A DNA stretch of 64,000 bases from Nitzschia sp. DOCU1. Its lineage: Eukaryota; Bacillariophyta; Bacillariophyceae; Bacillariales; Bacillariaceae. Below, in pieces: positions 53,034 through 64,000 of this stretch (positions within the stretch are counted from its first letter, which is position 1; each line of letters begins with the position of its first letter). The DNA lies in contig OX595998.1 in NCBI GenBank assembly GCA_951394045.1, positions 558,001-622,000 on the forward strand. The letters are read 5' to 3'. The position numbers and the translations under genes were made by a program. Under the pieces are notes generated by a model. The model saw nothing but the letters and a program-made list of their open reading frames with translations, did not search any database and was not told the DNA's origin.

Positions 53034-53276
53034 ATGCCAGCACCAGGCCAAAAGATATTTGGCTTTTTGAAGGGCTCCAAGCACAGGAGATCGTCGACAA
53101 AGGAAAGTGGTGAAGAAGTCAAAAAGGCTAATGTCAAACTAGATCAACCATCCTATAAAGAGGATCCCCAGCTTGAGTCACAACCAGAACCCGATATAGT
53201 GGCAAATGATGCAGCTGCTGCTCGTTTGGACTCCAAATGGACAAACATTTCCATGCCTTCTCACGTATTTCCATAG
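53034..53276 (+). CDS. Small charged hypothetical protein or first exon
   Basis: An 80-codon frame starts MPAPGQKIFGFLKGSKHRRS. Its composition (basic, then Glu/Pro/Asp-rich, no Cys) is more protein-like than neighbouring frames. No domain is recognisable. The tandem repeats downstream begin shortly after its stop, so it could be the truncated start of a longer gene. Support is weak. Confidence 0.25.
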   Translation: MPAPGQKIFGFLKGSKHRRSSTKESGEEVKKANVKLDQPSYKEDPQLESQPEPDIVANDAAAARLDSKWTNISMPSHVFP

Positions 53277-53360
53277 TATCCTGGCGGGGCTGCTGTTGGA
53301 TAGGTAACTCCACATGGGGTGGTCATTGGTCAACCATTGGGGGAGAATCATCAAATCATC

Positions 53361-53640
53361 AGCGCCTTGCCATAATAAGTCGACACTTGCTCTGGCTGAT
53401 ACTGCCAAATGATAGTGATCATTAATTGAAACAATCACGTCGGCGGATTGTCATGGAAGTAGCAGAATCATGCGCACCTTGCAATAACAACTCAACGCTC
53501 TGGCTGATACAGCCAAATGACAGTGATTGTTCATTGAAACCATCATGGCGGTGGATTGCAGAGTTTTCATGGAAGTAACAGGATTATCAGCGCCTTGCAA
53601 TAATAACTCAACTGATACTGCCAATGTAAACAGTAGCCCC
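53361..53640. repeat. Three diverged tandem units, 110-118 bp
   Basis: The segment GCGC(CA)CCTTGC.ATAA begins at about 53362, 53472 and 53590. Each is followed by CTCTGGCTGATAC.GCCAAATGA.AGTGAT or its truncated form. The units differ by indels, so this is an old tandem array. Confidence 0.65.
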
Positions 53641-56137
53641 TCTCGCCATTCCTCCAATATAATAGCCGCATGCAGCCGTACGTTTCCAAATCCAATCCGA
53701 GTTCTGGTAAATGCCATTCCAAGAACGCTACCAGATTTGGATTATGCCTTGGCGTTTTGCATGTTTGTTCGAATTGCAGCAATGAAGTAGCGGTAGTGCA
53801 ACAAGGCTGTTTGGAGGCGAGTGTAGAGATATGGGAATCTCTCATCATGTTGTTTGACTTGAGATGAGTTTTCACGTCATTAGTGTGTTGGCATTTGCGA
53901 TTTTATATCGTCTGCCGCACTGCAGCAAGAGTTGGATGAAGAAACAGAGCGGCAACAAGCAGTGCCATTGGCTTTATTAGAAGTTGTTGTTGTTTGCGTT
54001 GATGTCGTTGGGAATAACCGGATGATTGGAAGTAGACCCCAGCTTTTATTAGGAATTCGTTGGTTCCCAGTCCCGACAATTGATGGTACAAAGTACACGT
54101 AACAATTTTTCAGATTCACGTTTGACTAGATTCGAAGCAGTCAAATTTGTTTTGGATCAAATCGACTGCTGGAAGGCCCGGCGCGTGTGCAAGACTGACC
54201 AAATGGACTAATAGTTTTCGCCTTCTCAACTACACCAACGTCGGAGCTCTCTGTAGCTCGATACTACTAAAAAGTATGACAAAATAACTATATCGACAAC
54301 TCAATCAATGTCTTTTATGTATGTGTTGTGAATATTAGGTCGTGAAGTTGTTTGTAGCAAAAATGCCACAACTTCTAGCAAACGTGCTCTACAAGACGGC
54401 TTTTCGCGGGTCACGGATGATAGTGACTGCCTTACTACTGGACGACTGTGACCTCTATAGCTCTATAACGTATCTGGGAATGACAGCCTTATAGTATTGG
54501 TTGAAGCTACGTGGTTAGTTTGGCGTTAACGCCGGTTTGAAAATTAGACGTGGTATCACGACGTTGTCACCCATAGCAGCGACGTGTGACTGTCTCAGAA
54601 GTAATAGATATACACTCCAGGGTTTTGGGGATACGTCTGATTAAAAAAGGGGGGAAAAAGAAAAAGAAAAGGGTTCAAATTGAGCAGATGGCGAAATTCA
54701 TGCAAGGGGAAAATGAAATGTGACTAGTTGGACTTCTATAGGACTAATCGGACTAATAGCTTTATTTCGTCACAAACGATCGTTTCTTTTCTTTACCATC
54801 ACAACCATCACAGCAGCAGTCGTTTGGGCACTCGTAATGGCCACCTACGCTTATATTTTAATTGAACCTGGGTGGCTGGAGGTGCTGGAAATGCTGGAAA
54901 CCCCAAAGGCATAGAAGGAAACGTGACTGCAAAAGTAGGGCCTGCCCTCGCGAGGTGTTGACGATTACGACTCGTTTGGTTATGGAGAGCGACTCCAAAG
55001 TGGCGCATCTGGAAACGAGAGGCAATCCATCTTCATTCAACATTATCATAAGAAGGATATACACGTTTGTTACGTGCCATCACTCTTCCATTCATGTTGT
55101 CACGTGTTGCGCTCGTTGACACAAAATAAAGCCAATCGGCACTTTCTTCAGCATTTGACCGTCGCCGCGAGAAGTCTTTGGCAAGATCCCGAAGCACTTG
55201 TGTCAACGGTGATAGGAGGCCTTTACTCAGGCGATGAAGTTGGCAATAAGGAGGTCACTCCTGTTGCAGCAGGCTGTTCCTGAAGCTTGGCCACGAAATA
55301 GCATTTTCGTTGTTTTGCTATTGAAAATGTGACAAGCTTTGCTCACCATCTCAACCCCTCTCGGCCGCGAATCACAACAATTTTGCCCCATTTTTTGTGG
55401 GGGTGACGTCCCCCAGTTGGGACCCTTCTACGACATTTGTGTGAATCCGAGTAGGTTGATACGGTATTCCGAGAAATTTAGTGTATCAAATATATGCCCA
55501 ACGACACGTATCAACCAATAATACGCTTTAAATAGTGTATCAGTAGAATCTGATGTGCCCTAGGTAGAAATTGTACTGCTTGAGTTTCAATCAGAAGTAC
55601 CCATTTCGGCGTGTGTGGCTCCATCCCCCCCGGATCGCCCGCGTCCCCCAATCGGCAACCCCAAATTCTAGCCACGAACTATTTAGCGATACTTTTAGCC
55701 AGAGTCATGGTTCGACGTCCTCTCCCACTAACCATTTAGCCATACTTTACATCCAGAGTAATACTGTAGGTTATGTTGTCTCCCACTAACCACCAGGATG
55801 GCGTAACTCCAGACAATCCTTTTATTTAACAAGACTCCTATCAGCATAGGTATGACTCATAAGTCATAGACTACGGTATTCTTCGGCTCATCGAAGGAAG
55901 GAATCAGGAATTTCGGTTGCCCGACCATTTCCCAAGGCTCCATAGCCGCAGACTGGGCTCTCGTAGCCATTGTACGGAACGTCACAGCGCCTCCATGTTT
56001 GGCTGCCCTTCTCGGTGTGAGAGACCATGGCCATATGATACATTCCCTGCTGTGTCTTTTACCAGGACGCTGCGTTCGTACTTGTTGGTGCACTTTTCTC
56101 TTAGTTTGTGAAAGAAGACTCGCTAATCATCACCATC
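53641..56137. other. Gene-poor stretch upstream of eIF2-beta
   Basis: Several overlapping open frames of 60-100 codons appear on both strands. None shows a domain. The last few hundred bases presumably hold the eIF2-beta promoter. Confidence 0.35.
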
Positions 56138-56824
56138 ATGTCTGACGAAGAAGAAGCCGACGTCGCGGCCATGTTGGATCTCTCCAAAAAGAAGAAGAAG
56201 AAAAAGAAAAAGGAGACCAAGGCCACTGAGGGCGGCACGGCGGCTACCGAAGCCGACTTGGACGGTCAAGCCGCCTTGCTAGCGGAGCAAGACAAGGCTC
56301 AAGAAGTCGAGGAAGATCCGTACGATCGCAAGGCGGAGTATACTTACGATGAACTGCTGGACAAGATTGTCGATTTGTTACAGACGAACAATCCCGCACT
56401 CGTTGAGAAGAAGAAGCGAAACATCAAGCCTCCTCAGCTGCAACTCATGAGTAGCAAGAAGACGTTGTGGGTCAACTTTCAAGAGATTTGTACCATGATG
56501 CAGCGTAGTCCGGATCACGTCTATGCGTTTTTCATGGCCGAATTAGGTACTGAGGGGTCCATTGACGGAAACCAGCGTTTGATCATTCGTGGAAAGTATG
56601 TGCCCAAGTACATTGAGAGTTTGCTACGTAAATACGTTGTGGAGTATGTGACTTGTGAAATGTGTCGTTCTCCAAACACGGATCTCGTCAAGGATGGTGC
56701 CAGTCGATTGTATTTCTGTCATTGCCGCGATTGTGGATCCTCTCGTTCCGTGGCGCCGATTCGCAGTGGTTACCATGCGACCAGTCGGGCGGATCGTCGG
56801 GCGGCAAGGAACGCAAAGGGATAA
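56138..56824 (+). CDS. EIF2S2: Translation initiation factor eIF2, beta subunit
   Basis: A 228-aa protein from MSDEEEADVAAMLDL; an upstream in-frame ATG at 56108 would add 10 residues without family support. One poly-Lys block (KKKKKKKKKE) stands near the N-terminus, where animal and yeast proteins have up to three. The conserved eIF2-beta/eIF5 domain follows: YTYDELLDKIVDLLQTNNP, RNIKPPQLQL, KKTLWVNFQEICTMMQRSPDHV, QRLIIRGKYVPKYIESLLRKYV. The C-terminal zinc ribbon uses C173, C176, C196 and C199, and the end is SGYHATSRADRRAARNAKG. It is part of the eIF2-GTP-Met-tRNAi ternary complex. Poly-Lys binds eIF5 and eIF2B-epsilon in other eukaryotes. Single exon, intact. Confidence 0.97.
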   Translation: MSDEEEADVAAMLDLSKKKKKKKKKETKATEGGTAATEADLDGQAALLAEQDKAQEVEEDPYDRKAEYTYDELLDKIVDLLQTNNPALVEKKKRNIKPPQLQLMSSKKTLWVNFQEICTMMQRSPDHVYAFFMAELGTEGSIDGNQRLIIRGKYVPKYIESLLRKYVVEYVTCEMCRSPNTDLVKDGASRLYFCHCRDCGSSRSVAPIRSGYHATSRADRRAARNAKG

Positions 56825-57227
56825 TACAACACTTGTGGCTGTTCAGGAGTATAGCTATAATAGGACGTGTTACTATTTCATTATTTGTCGTTTAAACTAC
56901 TACTAGTTTGCTGATGGTATCAACCAGAGCTAGGAGTAGTATTGTCGACTCGGCCCCGACACTCCTTTGGCAGCAGAATGCTTTGCGTGACGTATACTGC
57001 TAGCAGAGGTAGCCATGGTTGGCTTGAGCAGTCAGTCGCCTATTACGTATTCTTTGCGTGTCTCTTAATCGTTGTTTGGTGCTTTGCTAGTAGTAGACTG
57101 AAAGGGATAGAGTATGCTAAAATACTAAGGAAACATGAATTGGTGTTGTATATTTACTTTCTTATTCGATCTCCTTGACGCTCCTCTTACATTTATTCTC
57201 AAACGCAAACATCGTTTACTGTTTCTT
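56825..57227. other. Intergenic between convergent genes
   Basis: The 3' regions of eIF2-beta and the TspO/MBR-like gene meet here. No gene seen. Confidence 0.4.
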
Positions 57228-58130
57228 TCACATGGCACTATAGCTCGAAGTCGTGGCGCCTTCTTCTGCAGTTGTCGAGGTTCGGCTTCGTGGCATTTTG
57301 TAGCATTGATAGGCGCCCGTCAACACGGTCGAGACCCCTACGGTAATTGCCAATCCCAATGCGACTTGCGACACGAGTTGGATTGTTTGTTCATCAAAGG
57401 CATTCGCAATTGAATCTTGTGGGGTTTGCAATTCCACATAGACACCTGTACTCGCCCAAGCCAATACCAAAGGTACCACATAGACCCCCTTCAAGAGATA
57501 GTAGGCCGACATGACTGCCAAAAACGCCAGTGACACCCATGCGGCAATGACTTGTGTGTCACTGGCAATTTGGAGAGACACCAAGACGACATTGGCATTG
57601 ACAACCGACGCCGCCCAGATCCATCCACAATGAATTTCAAAGGGGAATTTGAAGACGAAATACTTCCACGTCTTGTCAGTTGGCACAGTCGCAAATCTCT
57701 GAACAATGGCCGCCAGTCCCACCAAAATGGCCAGCATGGCCCCCAGGGAGACTTCAATCAGCTCATAGGCAAAGACGATACTCCACGTGCATTGTGCTAC
57801 ACAGACCCACACATACCAGTACCCGACACCGCGAATGACCAGGTCACTGCTACGGTTTGCCGCCAAGGCTTGAAAGATAGTCCAAACAAATTGAGAGATA
57901 AAGATGACACCCCAAATCGAAAAGGCGTACCCGGCCGGTGTCACCAAGGACTGATACTTGGCGGACAGTTCCGCGTTGGTCGGAAAATATCCCGAGACGC
58001 CGACACCGTAGGTGACGGCCAAATTTGCCACAAACGCAACGATGTTGGCATAATTCACGGCTTGCAACTTGGGTGTTGCTGTTGGAGCTGTTGGAGCTGT
58101 TTCTGAACTACCGGTAGGGGGAGAGGACAT
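57228..58130 (-). CDS. TspO/MBR-like multi-span membrane protein
   Basis: A 300-aa single-exon protein with a Ser/Thr/Pro-rich N-terminus and about eight hydrophobic segments. TPAGYAFSIWGVIFISQFVW (about residues 64-83) is the characteristic first-repeat motif of TspO/MBR-related proteins (TPxGxxFxIWxxI). FPFEIHCGWIWAASVVNANVVL is a second Trp-rich part. It is longer than bacterial TspO (about 160 aa), with extra helices, as in the extended eukaryotic relatives. The family is linked to tetrapyrrole or sterol binding, but the ligand here cannot be told. The C-terminal tail is Ser/Thr-rich and hydrophilic. It shares a 383-bp divergent upstream region with the SulP gene. Confidence 0.65.
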   Translation of the reverse strand: MSSPPTGSSETAPTAPTATPKLQAVNYANIVAFVANLAVTYGVGVSGYFPTNAELSAKYQSLVTPAGYAFSIWGVIFISQFVWTIFQALAANRSSDLVIRGVGYWYVWVCVAQCTWSIVFAYELIEVSLGAMLAILVGLAAIVQRFATVPTDKTWKYFVFKFPFEIHCGWIWAASVVNANVVLVSLQIASDTQVIAAWVSLAFLAVMSAYYLLKGVYVVPLVLAWASTGVYVELQTPQDSIANAFDEQTIQLVSQVALGLAITVGVSTVLTGAYQCYKMPRSRTSTTAEEGATTSSYSAM

Positions 58131-58513
58131 GACTGATTATGGCTTTAGATAACTGTGCTTTGTGTGATGGGAAGCAACGGAAGGGATAATACGAATGCAG
58201 TTTTTGAGAACGCCGCACCGTTTTTGAAAGGCACAGAATGACGTCAGGGGGCACGCGTGCATTGGATTTCAATCGTGTGTATCGTTGACACGCGGCGCAA
58301 TCCCACAGAGGAGTCCATTGAGTCATAAATATCTGGTAGTCGACCGGCAAAGATCCTCGCCAAAAATGCGCCAGCGCGACAATCGTCAGTCATCCATTCC
58401 TTTGCCTTCGCATCACAATCTTTCCAAAGAAGTTTGACATAGCACAACTATCGTACCAACAGAGACACCTTGCATCTCACCGGTCTCGTCCAAACGACCT
58501 TGCCTGGCTAGCC
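58131..58513. promoter_or_regulatory. Divergent promoter region
   Basis: This 383-bp interval separates the starts of the TspO/MBR-like gene (minus) and the SulP gene (plus). No clear TATA or Inr element was identified. Confidence 0.4.
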
Positions 58514-61500
58514 ATGCCTTCTCCAAGCACAAAGAATGACATGCAGCAGCAGCAGCAGCCTCTTTTGGGAGATCCAGAGCAGGCCGCTGCTGCTAGCTAT
58601 GGCACCTCGCCGTCACAGAAATCAGGCGCCGTCGGTCACAACGACGAAGATGACCACGATCCTCACTTTGTCCCTCTTAAAGAACGGGGTTGGTCCTTTC
58701 AAGAAGGGAGACGAATCATCATGACATCGAGTACCAAAGCCACCGGCACTACACACATACAACATACAAACAATACTCGCTTGAATCACATGAGTTCCAG
58801 CATGCAAAGTCCGCTCAGTCAAAAATCCCAATCCCCAGGAAACAACACCAGCCACAAAAAAACAAATGGGCCCGACTTTTACTTGTATTGCGTCATTTAC
58901 GCATTGGTTAATGTCATTATTTCGGCTCCGGGACTCTATGGCTATGCAGCGGTCATTTTCAATCATCCCATTTTCAGTAATCACATGAATGCCTTGAGCA
59001 AATTGGTCATCTTCAGCAGTTTGATGCATCAATTGGGATTCTTTTTATTTTCGAGTCTCGATTTTGCCATTGGGACCGTCCAAGATGCAGGTCTCATCTT
59101 TTTGAGTGGCATGGCCAATAAAATTGCCGATACCATGATTGATCAAGGCCACAATGAACAGGAAATTGTCTCAACCACCTTGGTACTCTTGTCGTTGGGG
59201 ACAGCATCGTTGGGATTGATTTTGGTCATCATGGGACATTTTCGCTTAGCGGATGCCGTGTCATACTTGCCCATGCCAGTGGTGGGAGGTTATTTGGCGT
59301 TTATTGGTTTCTTTTGTATTCAAGCAGGAATTGCCCTTTGTATTTCCGAAAGTATTGTCACGTTGGCAGATTGGAAGTATTTGTTGGATGGGCAAAACTT
59401 TTTATTGGCCCTACCTGGGCTCTTAGCGGGTTTGGTATTGACATTAGTGTCGCGAAAAGCTACCAACGCGGGTGCCTTGCCCTTGATCATGGTGGCCATC
59501 CCAGCTCTATTTTATTTTATTGTTTGGGTGTGTGGGTCGACCTTGGACGAGGTTCGAGGGGAAGGGTGGGTGGGTCAAGTGGCACCCTCCGTTCCTGTCG
59601 GAGACTTGTTCAAACTAGTCAATTTCGGGCAAGTCCGATGGGATTTGATCGCCGAGATTTTTCCAACTTGGATCGGTATGGTCTTTGTGGTGTCCTTTGC
59701 TTCCTGCTTGGATGTGGCTGCCATTAGCATTGACATGGGAGAAGCGCTAGATACCAATCGAGAACTAGCCACAGTCGGTCTATGCAATTGTAAGTATATT
59801 GATTCCATCCACTATATCCTTGTTTGCAATGGCTTGTCCTCACTTGTGAGCCCATAATCCTCTCCAGTCATGAGCGGCTTGACCTTTGGATTTACTGGGT
59901 CCTATATCTTCTCCCAAACAATCTTCACCTATCGTACCGGAGTCCATTCTCGCTTCATTGGTGTTTTAATCATGTGTGTATTTTTCTATATCGTGGTCAG
60001 CCCCGTCAATGTGCTGCAAATAAGTCCGCTCTTTTTCCTGGGATCAACGCTCATTTTCATTGGCTACGACCTCATGTGGGAATGGCTATGGGAAGTTCGA
60101 GAACAAGTCTTTTTGTCGGAATATGGAATAGTATGGTTGACGTTTGTAGCCATTCATGTGGTGGGCATCGATGCGGGTATCGTCTTGGGAGTGTTGATTG
60201 CTATTGTGGAACAAATTGTGACGACGGCCCAGACGTCAACCATTGTCAAGGTCGATCGGCGGTCTCGGGCCGTTTGGAGCCCGTCGGATACCAAGTTGTT
60301 GCACGATTATGCTTACACATCGATTGGTGGCGCACGGGTTGTGACTCTAGAGATGCACGGGAACGTCTTTTTTGGCTCGTCGCTAAGTTTGCTCAATTCG
60401 ATCATTGACGAAATTGGACTGACCCAGGGCGATACCAGCACGACCAACGCTGGTCCTGTCAATCCGGCCACTCCCCACACATCTTCTGCAGTACTTACGC
60501 TGGATCGCCGATCTTCTAGCATGTCATACCATCACGCTGCAAGCACCCGTTCAACCCGTCCCACAATTCCGCCCAAGTATCTGGTGTTGGATTTGACTCG
60601 CGTTTCTCACTTGGATGCCTCTGCTACACGCGGTTGTTTTCTACAACTGGTCAAATTGTGTGCCAAACGTGACATAGTGGTTTGTGCTTCAGGGGCGACA
60701 CCTCGTATTGAGTGGATGTTTCGTAGTCACAGGGTATCGATTGAGGATTTAGATGACGAGAACGAGGCCAAGGCAAAACTTCTCAGTCGTGACAAGCATC
60801 ATCATCATCACCACCACCATCACCGACGGGACGAAGATCACGCTCCTCTAGACAAGATTTTACTTTTTGTTACGGTACAAGAAGCCCTCGAATTCTGCGA
60901 AACCATGCTCCTGCATCGATTGAATCGAGCGGATAGATCCGTCTCACTTTCCATGTTGGATGGGCCGCAAGAGCGAACGATTGCCGACGTTTTGGCGCAT
61001 ATACTCGGGACTGATGAGAAAGAGCGGGAGCTCTTGAAGCAACTCGATTCTTCTAGATACCATGATGAATTGGAGTTGAAATCTGGCCAGTACATTTTCC
61101 ATCGCAATACCTACCCGGATTCTTTTTACGTCGTCATGGCAGGCGTGGTGGCAAATTCCACATCAAGTGAAATAATGCAAGGGCGCCAAACGCGACCAGT
61201 CATGTCGGGGGCAGGATTGGTAGCTCCCAAACGCGTCGGGAGTGCGTCCAATTTGTTTGACGAAGCTTACAAGGCCCAGAATAGTGACAAGGCAGTGGCT
61301 ACCCTGTGGCAAGTTGGAAGTGTCTTTGGATACAATGACTACTTGCTGGATCGCCCGCGTACTTTTGGAGCTCTCGCTACTTTGGATGGGACCAAGGTAG
61401 CGAGGATTACCCACTCGCATATGAATCTGGCGAGTACGGAGGATCCACAGCTTCACAATCTCTTCCAAAAGTTATTGTTGCATGCCAGCACATTGGACTT

Positions 61501-61528
61501 GTCCAACTGTACTTGTCATGATGTGTGA
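58514..61528 (+). CDS. SulP/SLC26 anion transporter with STAS and cyclic-nucleotide-binding-like domains
   Basis: Two exons, 58514-59789 and 59868-61528, with a 78-nt GT-AG intron, make 978 aa. The splice joins VGLCN to FMSGLTFGFTGSYIFSQ, the family's usual sequence. A Gln-rich, disordered N-terminus of about 120 residues precedes 10-12 transmembrane helices (about 120-545), with PMPVVGGYLAFIGFF typical of SulP. A STAS domain follows (about 551-740), with KYLVLDLTRVSHLDASATRG at about 662-681. A run of nine His then leads to a cNMP-binding-like jelly roll (about 820-940: LKSGQYIFHRNTYPDSFYVVMAG, GSVFGYNDYLLDRPR). It should move sulfate or a similar anion, possibly regulated through the C-terminal domain. 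The phosphate-binding Arg of true CNB domains is not evident, so ligand binding is doubtful. Confidence 0.9.
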
Positions 61529-61727
61529 AGCGATTTATTTGTTCATAATGCTAAAACTATTGTATTGTATTCCCTCGGATCCTTTCGCTACTGCTGGAAC
61601 TCTGCTACTAGTAGAGACTGTAACGGATAGATCTATGGGGTGAGGCTTCAACTATGTGCGACACGAGTGCCTGGAGATTCCCGGGGCGGAAACGGCCAAA
61701 TGACTGATAGCCTGAGATCAGAACTGC
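61529..61727. other. Short convergent intergenic region
   Basis: Separates the 3' ends of the SulP and the minus-strand gene. No gene seen. Confidence 0.4.
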
Positions 61728-63821
61728 TTATGGGCCACCAACAACTGGAATGGCTCCCATCCCGGTCAACACATTAGACATGTTTCCGATCTCTTCTCCG
61801 CTGGCAAATCCAGCAGCTTGTTTGGCCATCGAGGACGGCATGTGGTCGTCTAAAGATCTGATAGGAACATCCAGTGCTTTCTCCTTGAATGGCGCGGCGT
61901 TTTCCACAGGAGCAGGGGCCACAGAAGCGAGCTTCTTGTTGACTGCCTGCCGATAACGAATCTGTGGTACTGTGTTCACGTCCAGCCTGCTCGGCCCGAC
62001 GGTCATTGCCATTGCCGGCTTCATAAACGCGGGCACACTGGCTTTGGCTGTTGTATGAACATTCATTTGATTAGATCTCGAAAATTTGAGCAGGTAGAAT
62101 TCTCTCGATTTTCGACTGACGTCATCGAAATTCATTTGAACTGCATCGGCATCAGAAGCGCCTGCAGCAAGGGCCAAGTCTCGAGCCCACGACGTATGTT
62201 GAATGCTAACCATTCGGAGTTTCTCGGGGTCTTCACGATGGAACGCTTTTTGCCGACGCTGTTCTTCAATGACGGAGCGGAGTGCAGTTCGGACGTTGGC
62301 TTGCCGCTGGCGCCCTTCGTCAATGGAAGCAATATGTTCCAGACCTCTTCGCGAGTGCCCAAATTTGTGCCACCACTTGTCTCGTGTTTCCTCGTATTCT
62401 TTCTTGGCCGCCAAGTCGCCCTTCTGAAAGGCTGCATGCCTCTCTGCCAACGAATACGCATGCTTGAGCGTCGATTGCTTATCCTTGTTTGGAAGTTGCC
62501 AGGATTGGTTGGTAGCCAGCCAAATCTCACTTCCACCCTCCAACATGGCTTTTGTAATCATTCTACCAGTCTTGCGGAATTCTTCGTAATCGGACCGTTG
62601 CCACCAAATCTGTCCCTTTTCGTCTGCGTCCATGTCCTTATGGCTTTTCATAGTCAGCACGCGTGCCATGGGGGAGAACTCCACATGAAGATTCTTCTTG
62701 GGCTTGTTCACCGTTTCGTACGAAGGGAAAAGGGAACGGCGCCTGGCGTTGCCATCGGCGGAATTGTTCCCAGACACTGCTGCATCCTTGAGGTTGTTCC
62801 GACTCACAGTAGATGCTCGCTTCAGAATACTTTTCGTTTTAGAGCCGTTTTCCGGGGGAACTAGTCCATTGAGAAGACCTTTCAGTTGTACAGCGGCTGG
62901 ATCTTTCCCAACACCATTCGCATCCCCGCCTTCGGGCGAAGACGTCGGGCCTTTGGCATCCGGTTGGGCCAGCCGCAACCGAGCTAGAACAGCCTGTCGG
63001 TCCTTTTCTGATAGTTTTTCCCCCAGCACTTCACTCCCTGTTGAAATCTCATCATCGTCCTTGGAGCCACTACGGGAAGGTGGCCCCGACGAGGACCTAG
63101 TGCTCGTCTGGATCGCCATCATGCTTTCTTCGCCTGCGTTGTCAGTAGTGCCATCGTCGTCTGTTTCCTCGAGCGAATCTGACTTGGAAATCCATGGAAA
63201 TAAACAGCACCAAAAGGGCTGGGCTTTTTTGTTGTCGACCAGCGGCGTCCCACCAGCATACGCCGTATAATCTCCATAGTGTTCGAACTCGCTATAGTCT
63301 GCCGAAAACCCGGAATAACTTCCGTAGGATGTGTTGTTGGCTGTCGAAGATGCGGCCGATTCAGCCACTTGAGCAGCATCGGCTTGTTTGGACAGTTGAG
63401 ATGTATTGTCGGAATTAAGTGAGTCTGCCTCCCCTATGGATCCTGTGCCGACGTGGGCTTTTTCATCCGTCTCGCCTTTTTCAGGAAGCTCTTCGACTGC
63501 TGGATCCCTTTGTATCTCCATCCCATTTAGGGATGTGGGGCTGCTGTCCTTGTCGACCCCATTGGTTTCAGCAGCTGCAGCCGCAGCAGCCACAGCATCC
63601 AGATCCAATGTCCCGATCTCATGTGTGCTTAAACGCATCACTAACGTTTCCTCTTTTCCATCTTCTAAGGTAATCTCTTTGCTGGAAGGAGCAAACGCCG
63701 GCATGGGGGCTGCATGATGCTGCTTGTCCTCTGATGTGGGTTCGGAATGATCTTCATGCTCCTTTTGATGGGCCATTTCGGCCAGGTTGATCATCGAGTC
63801 CCTTGCAAGTCCTAGCGGCAT
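61728..63821 (-). CDS. Large disordered protein with conserved diatom C-terminal block
   Basis: A single-exon 697-aa protein. The N-terminal 370 residues are low complexity (Glu/Ser/Ala, an Ala run, a Tyr/Gly stretch YGSYSGFSADYSEFEHYGDY) with one hydrophobic Cys/Trp patch PFWCCLFPW. A conserved region begins about residue 395. It has VEFSPMARVLTMKSHKDMDADEKGQIWWQRSDYEEFRKTG, then KWWHKFGHSRRGLEHIASIDEGRQRQANVR, and WARDLALAAGASDADAV. I recognise this combination (F-region, H..D...WWQRSDYEEF, RGLEHIASIDEGRQRQ) from diatom gene families without known function. The block is charged and helical. No catalytic motif is visible. The start is the first ATG in frame. Confidence 0.75.
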   Translation of the reverse strand: MPLGLARDSMINLAEMAHQKEHEDHSEPTSEDKQHHAAPMPAFAPSSKEITLEDGKEETLVMRLSTHEIGTLDLDAVAAAAAAAETNGVDKDSSPTSLNGMEIQRDPAVEELPEKGETDEKAHVGTGSIGEADSLNSDNTSQLSKQADAAQVAESAASSTANNTSYGSYSGFSADYSEFEHYGDYTAYAGGTPLVDNKKAQPFWCCLFPWISKSDSLEETDDDGTTDNAGEESMMAIQTSTRSSSGPPSRSGSKDDDEISTGSEVLGEKLSEKDRQAVLARLRLAQPDAKGPTSSPEGGDANGVGKDPAAVQLKGLLNGLVPPENGSKTKSILKRASTVSRNNLKDAAVSGNNSADGNARRRSLFPSYETVNKPKKNLHVEFSPMARVLTMKSHKDMDADEKGQIWWQRSDYEEFRKTGRMITKAMLEGGSEIWLATNQSWQLPNKDKQSTLKHAYSLAERHAAFQKGDLAAKKEYEETRDKWWHKFGHSRRGLEHIASIDEGRQRQANVRTALRSVIEEQRRQKAFHREDPEKLRMVSIQHTSWARDLALAAGASDADAVQMNFDDVSRKSREFYLLKFSRSNQMNVHTTAKASVPAFMKPAMAMTVGPSRLDVNTVPQIRYRQAVNKKLASVAPAPVENAAPFKEKALDVPIRSLDDHMPSSMAKQAAGFASGEEIGNMSNVLTGMGAIPVVGGP

Positions 63822-64000
63822 GGTGTAGCGTGCGAAGTCGGAGTGTTGCCGAAGATGGGGGAAATGAGAAGGGCTTTCTTCTGAAAACCCTGAAGACTAC
63901 AACAAATAGCCTCTACACTGACAAGAAGACCGCCTCTCGTCCCTGAAAACAGATGCTCAGACTTCCCAACTCAATGCGTGGGGTCACGCAGATTTCTGTA
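63822..64000. other. Upstream region at window edge
   Basis: Presumed 5' flank of the minus-strand gene. Nothing further seen. Confidence 0.3.

Overview
The window looks like nuclear DNA of a diatom, probably a pennate one. The grounds are protein families rather than a database match: a single-exon DUF6824-type protein, a large disordered protein carrying a C-terminal block I associate with diatoms, copia elements of the CoDi type with RQVDD as the reverse-transcriptase catalytic motif, short GT-AG introns of 70-135 nt, and a SulP/STAS/cyclic-nucleotide-binding fusion. The species cannot be named from sequence alone. No rRNA, tRNA or CRISPR array was recognised.

Layout. 1-5.6 kb: a non-LTR retrotransposon (A) on the minus strand with intact ORF1 and an open endonuclease/reverse-transcriptase ORF2 that runs off the left edge. 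6.1-8.7 kb: a broken Ty3/gypsy pol. 9.3-9.5 kb: a 117-bp tandem duplication. 10.1-12.2 kb: a TA-flanked inverted-repeat element without a recognisable transposase. 12.5-13.8 kb: a RING/coiled-coil protein resembling HEI10-type E3 ligases. 14.8-19.0 kb: a tyrosine-recombinase-like fragment abutting a second non-LTR element (B) that has lost its RT. 19.2-22.4 kb: a BFN/DUF151 protein, probably plastid targeted, and a proline-rich zinc-ribbon protein. 22.8-31.0 kb: a complete copia/CoDi-like element with identical 91-bp LTRs and a 5-bp target duplication. 31.3-38.1 kb: a four-exon 2OG-Fe(II) dioxygenase, a DUF6824 protein, a broken membrane protein and a TPR-like protein. 41.6-48 kb: a decayed PiggyBac-type transposase gene into which a 3.48-kb TA-flanked transposon has inserted; that transposon has 214-bp terminal inverted repeats and two convergent genes, a DDE transposase and a long coiled-coil protein. 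48-56 kb: mostly gene-poor, with a small broken ORF, tandem duplications, strong hairpins and a 349-bp MITE related to the DDE transposon family. 56.1-63.8 kb: a compact housekeeping block with eIF2-beta, a TspO/MBR-like membrane protein, a SulP transporter and a diatom-type disordered protein.

Roughly half the window is mobile DNA of five kinds: non-LTR, gypsy, copia, PiggyBac and Tc1/mariner-like, plus a tyrosine-recombinase remnant. The copia element and non-LTR A look young. The gypsy, PiggyBac and non-LTR B copies are old. The most unusual item is the two-gene TA transposon, whose long inverted repeats place the same upstream sequence in front of both the transposase and its coiled-coil partner.
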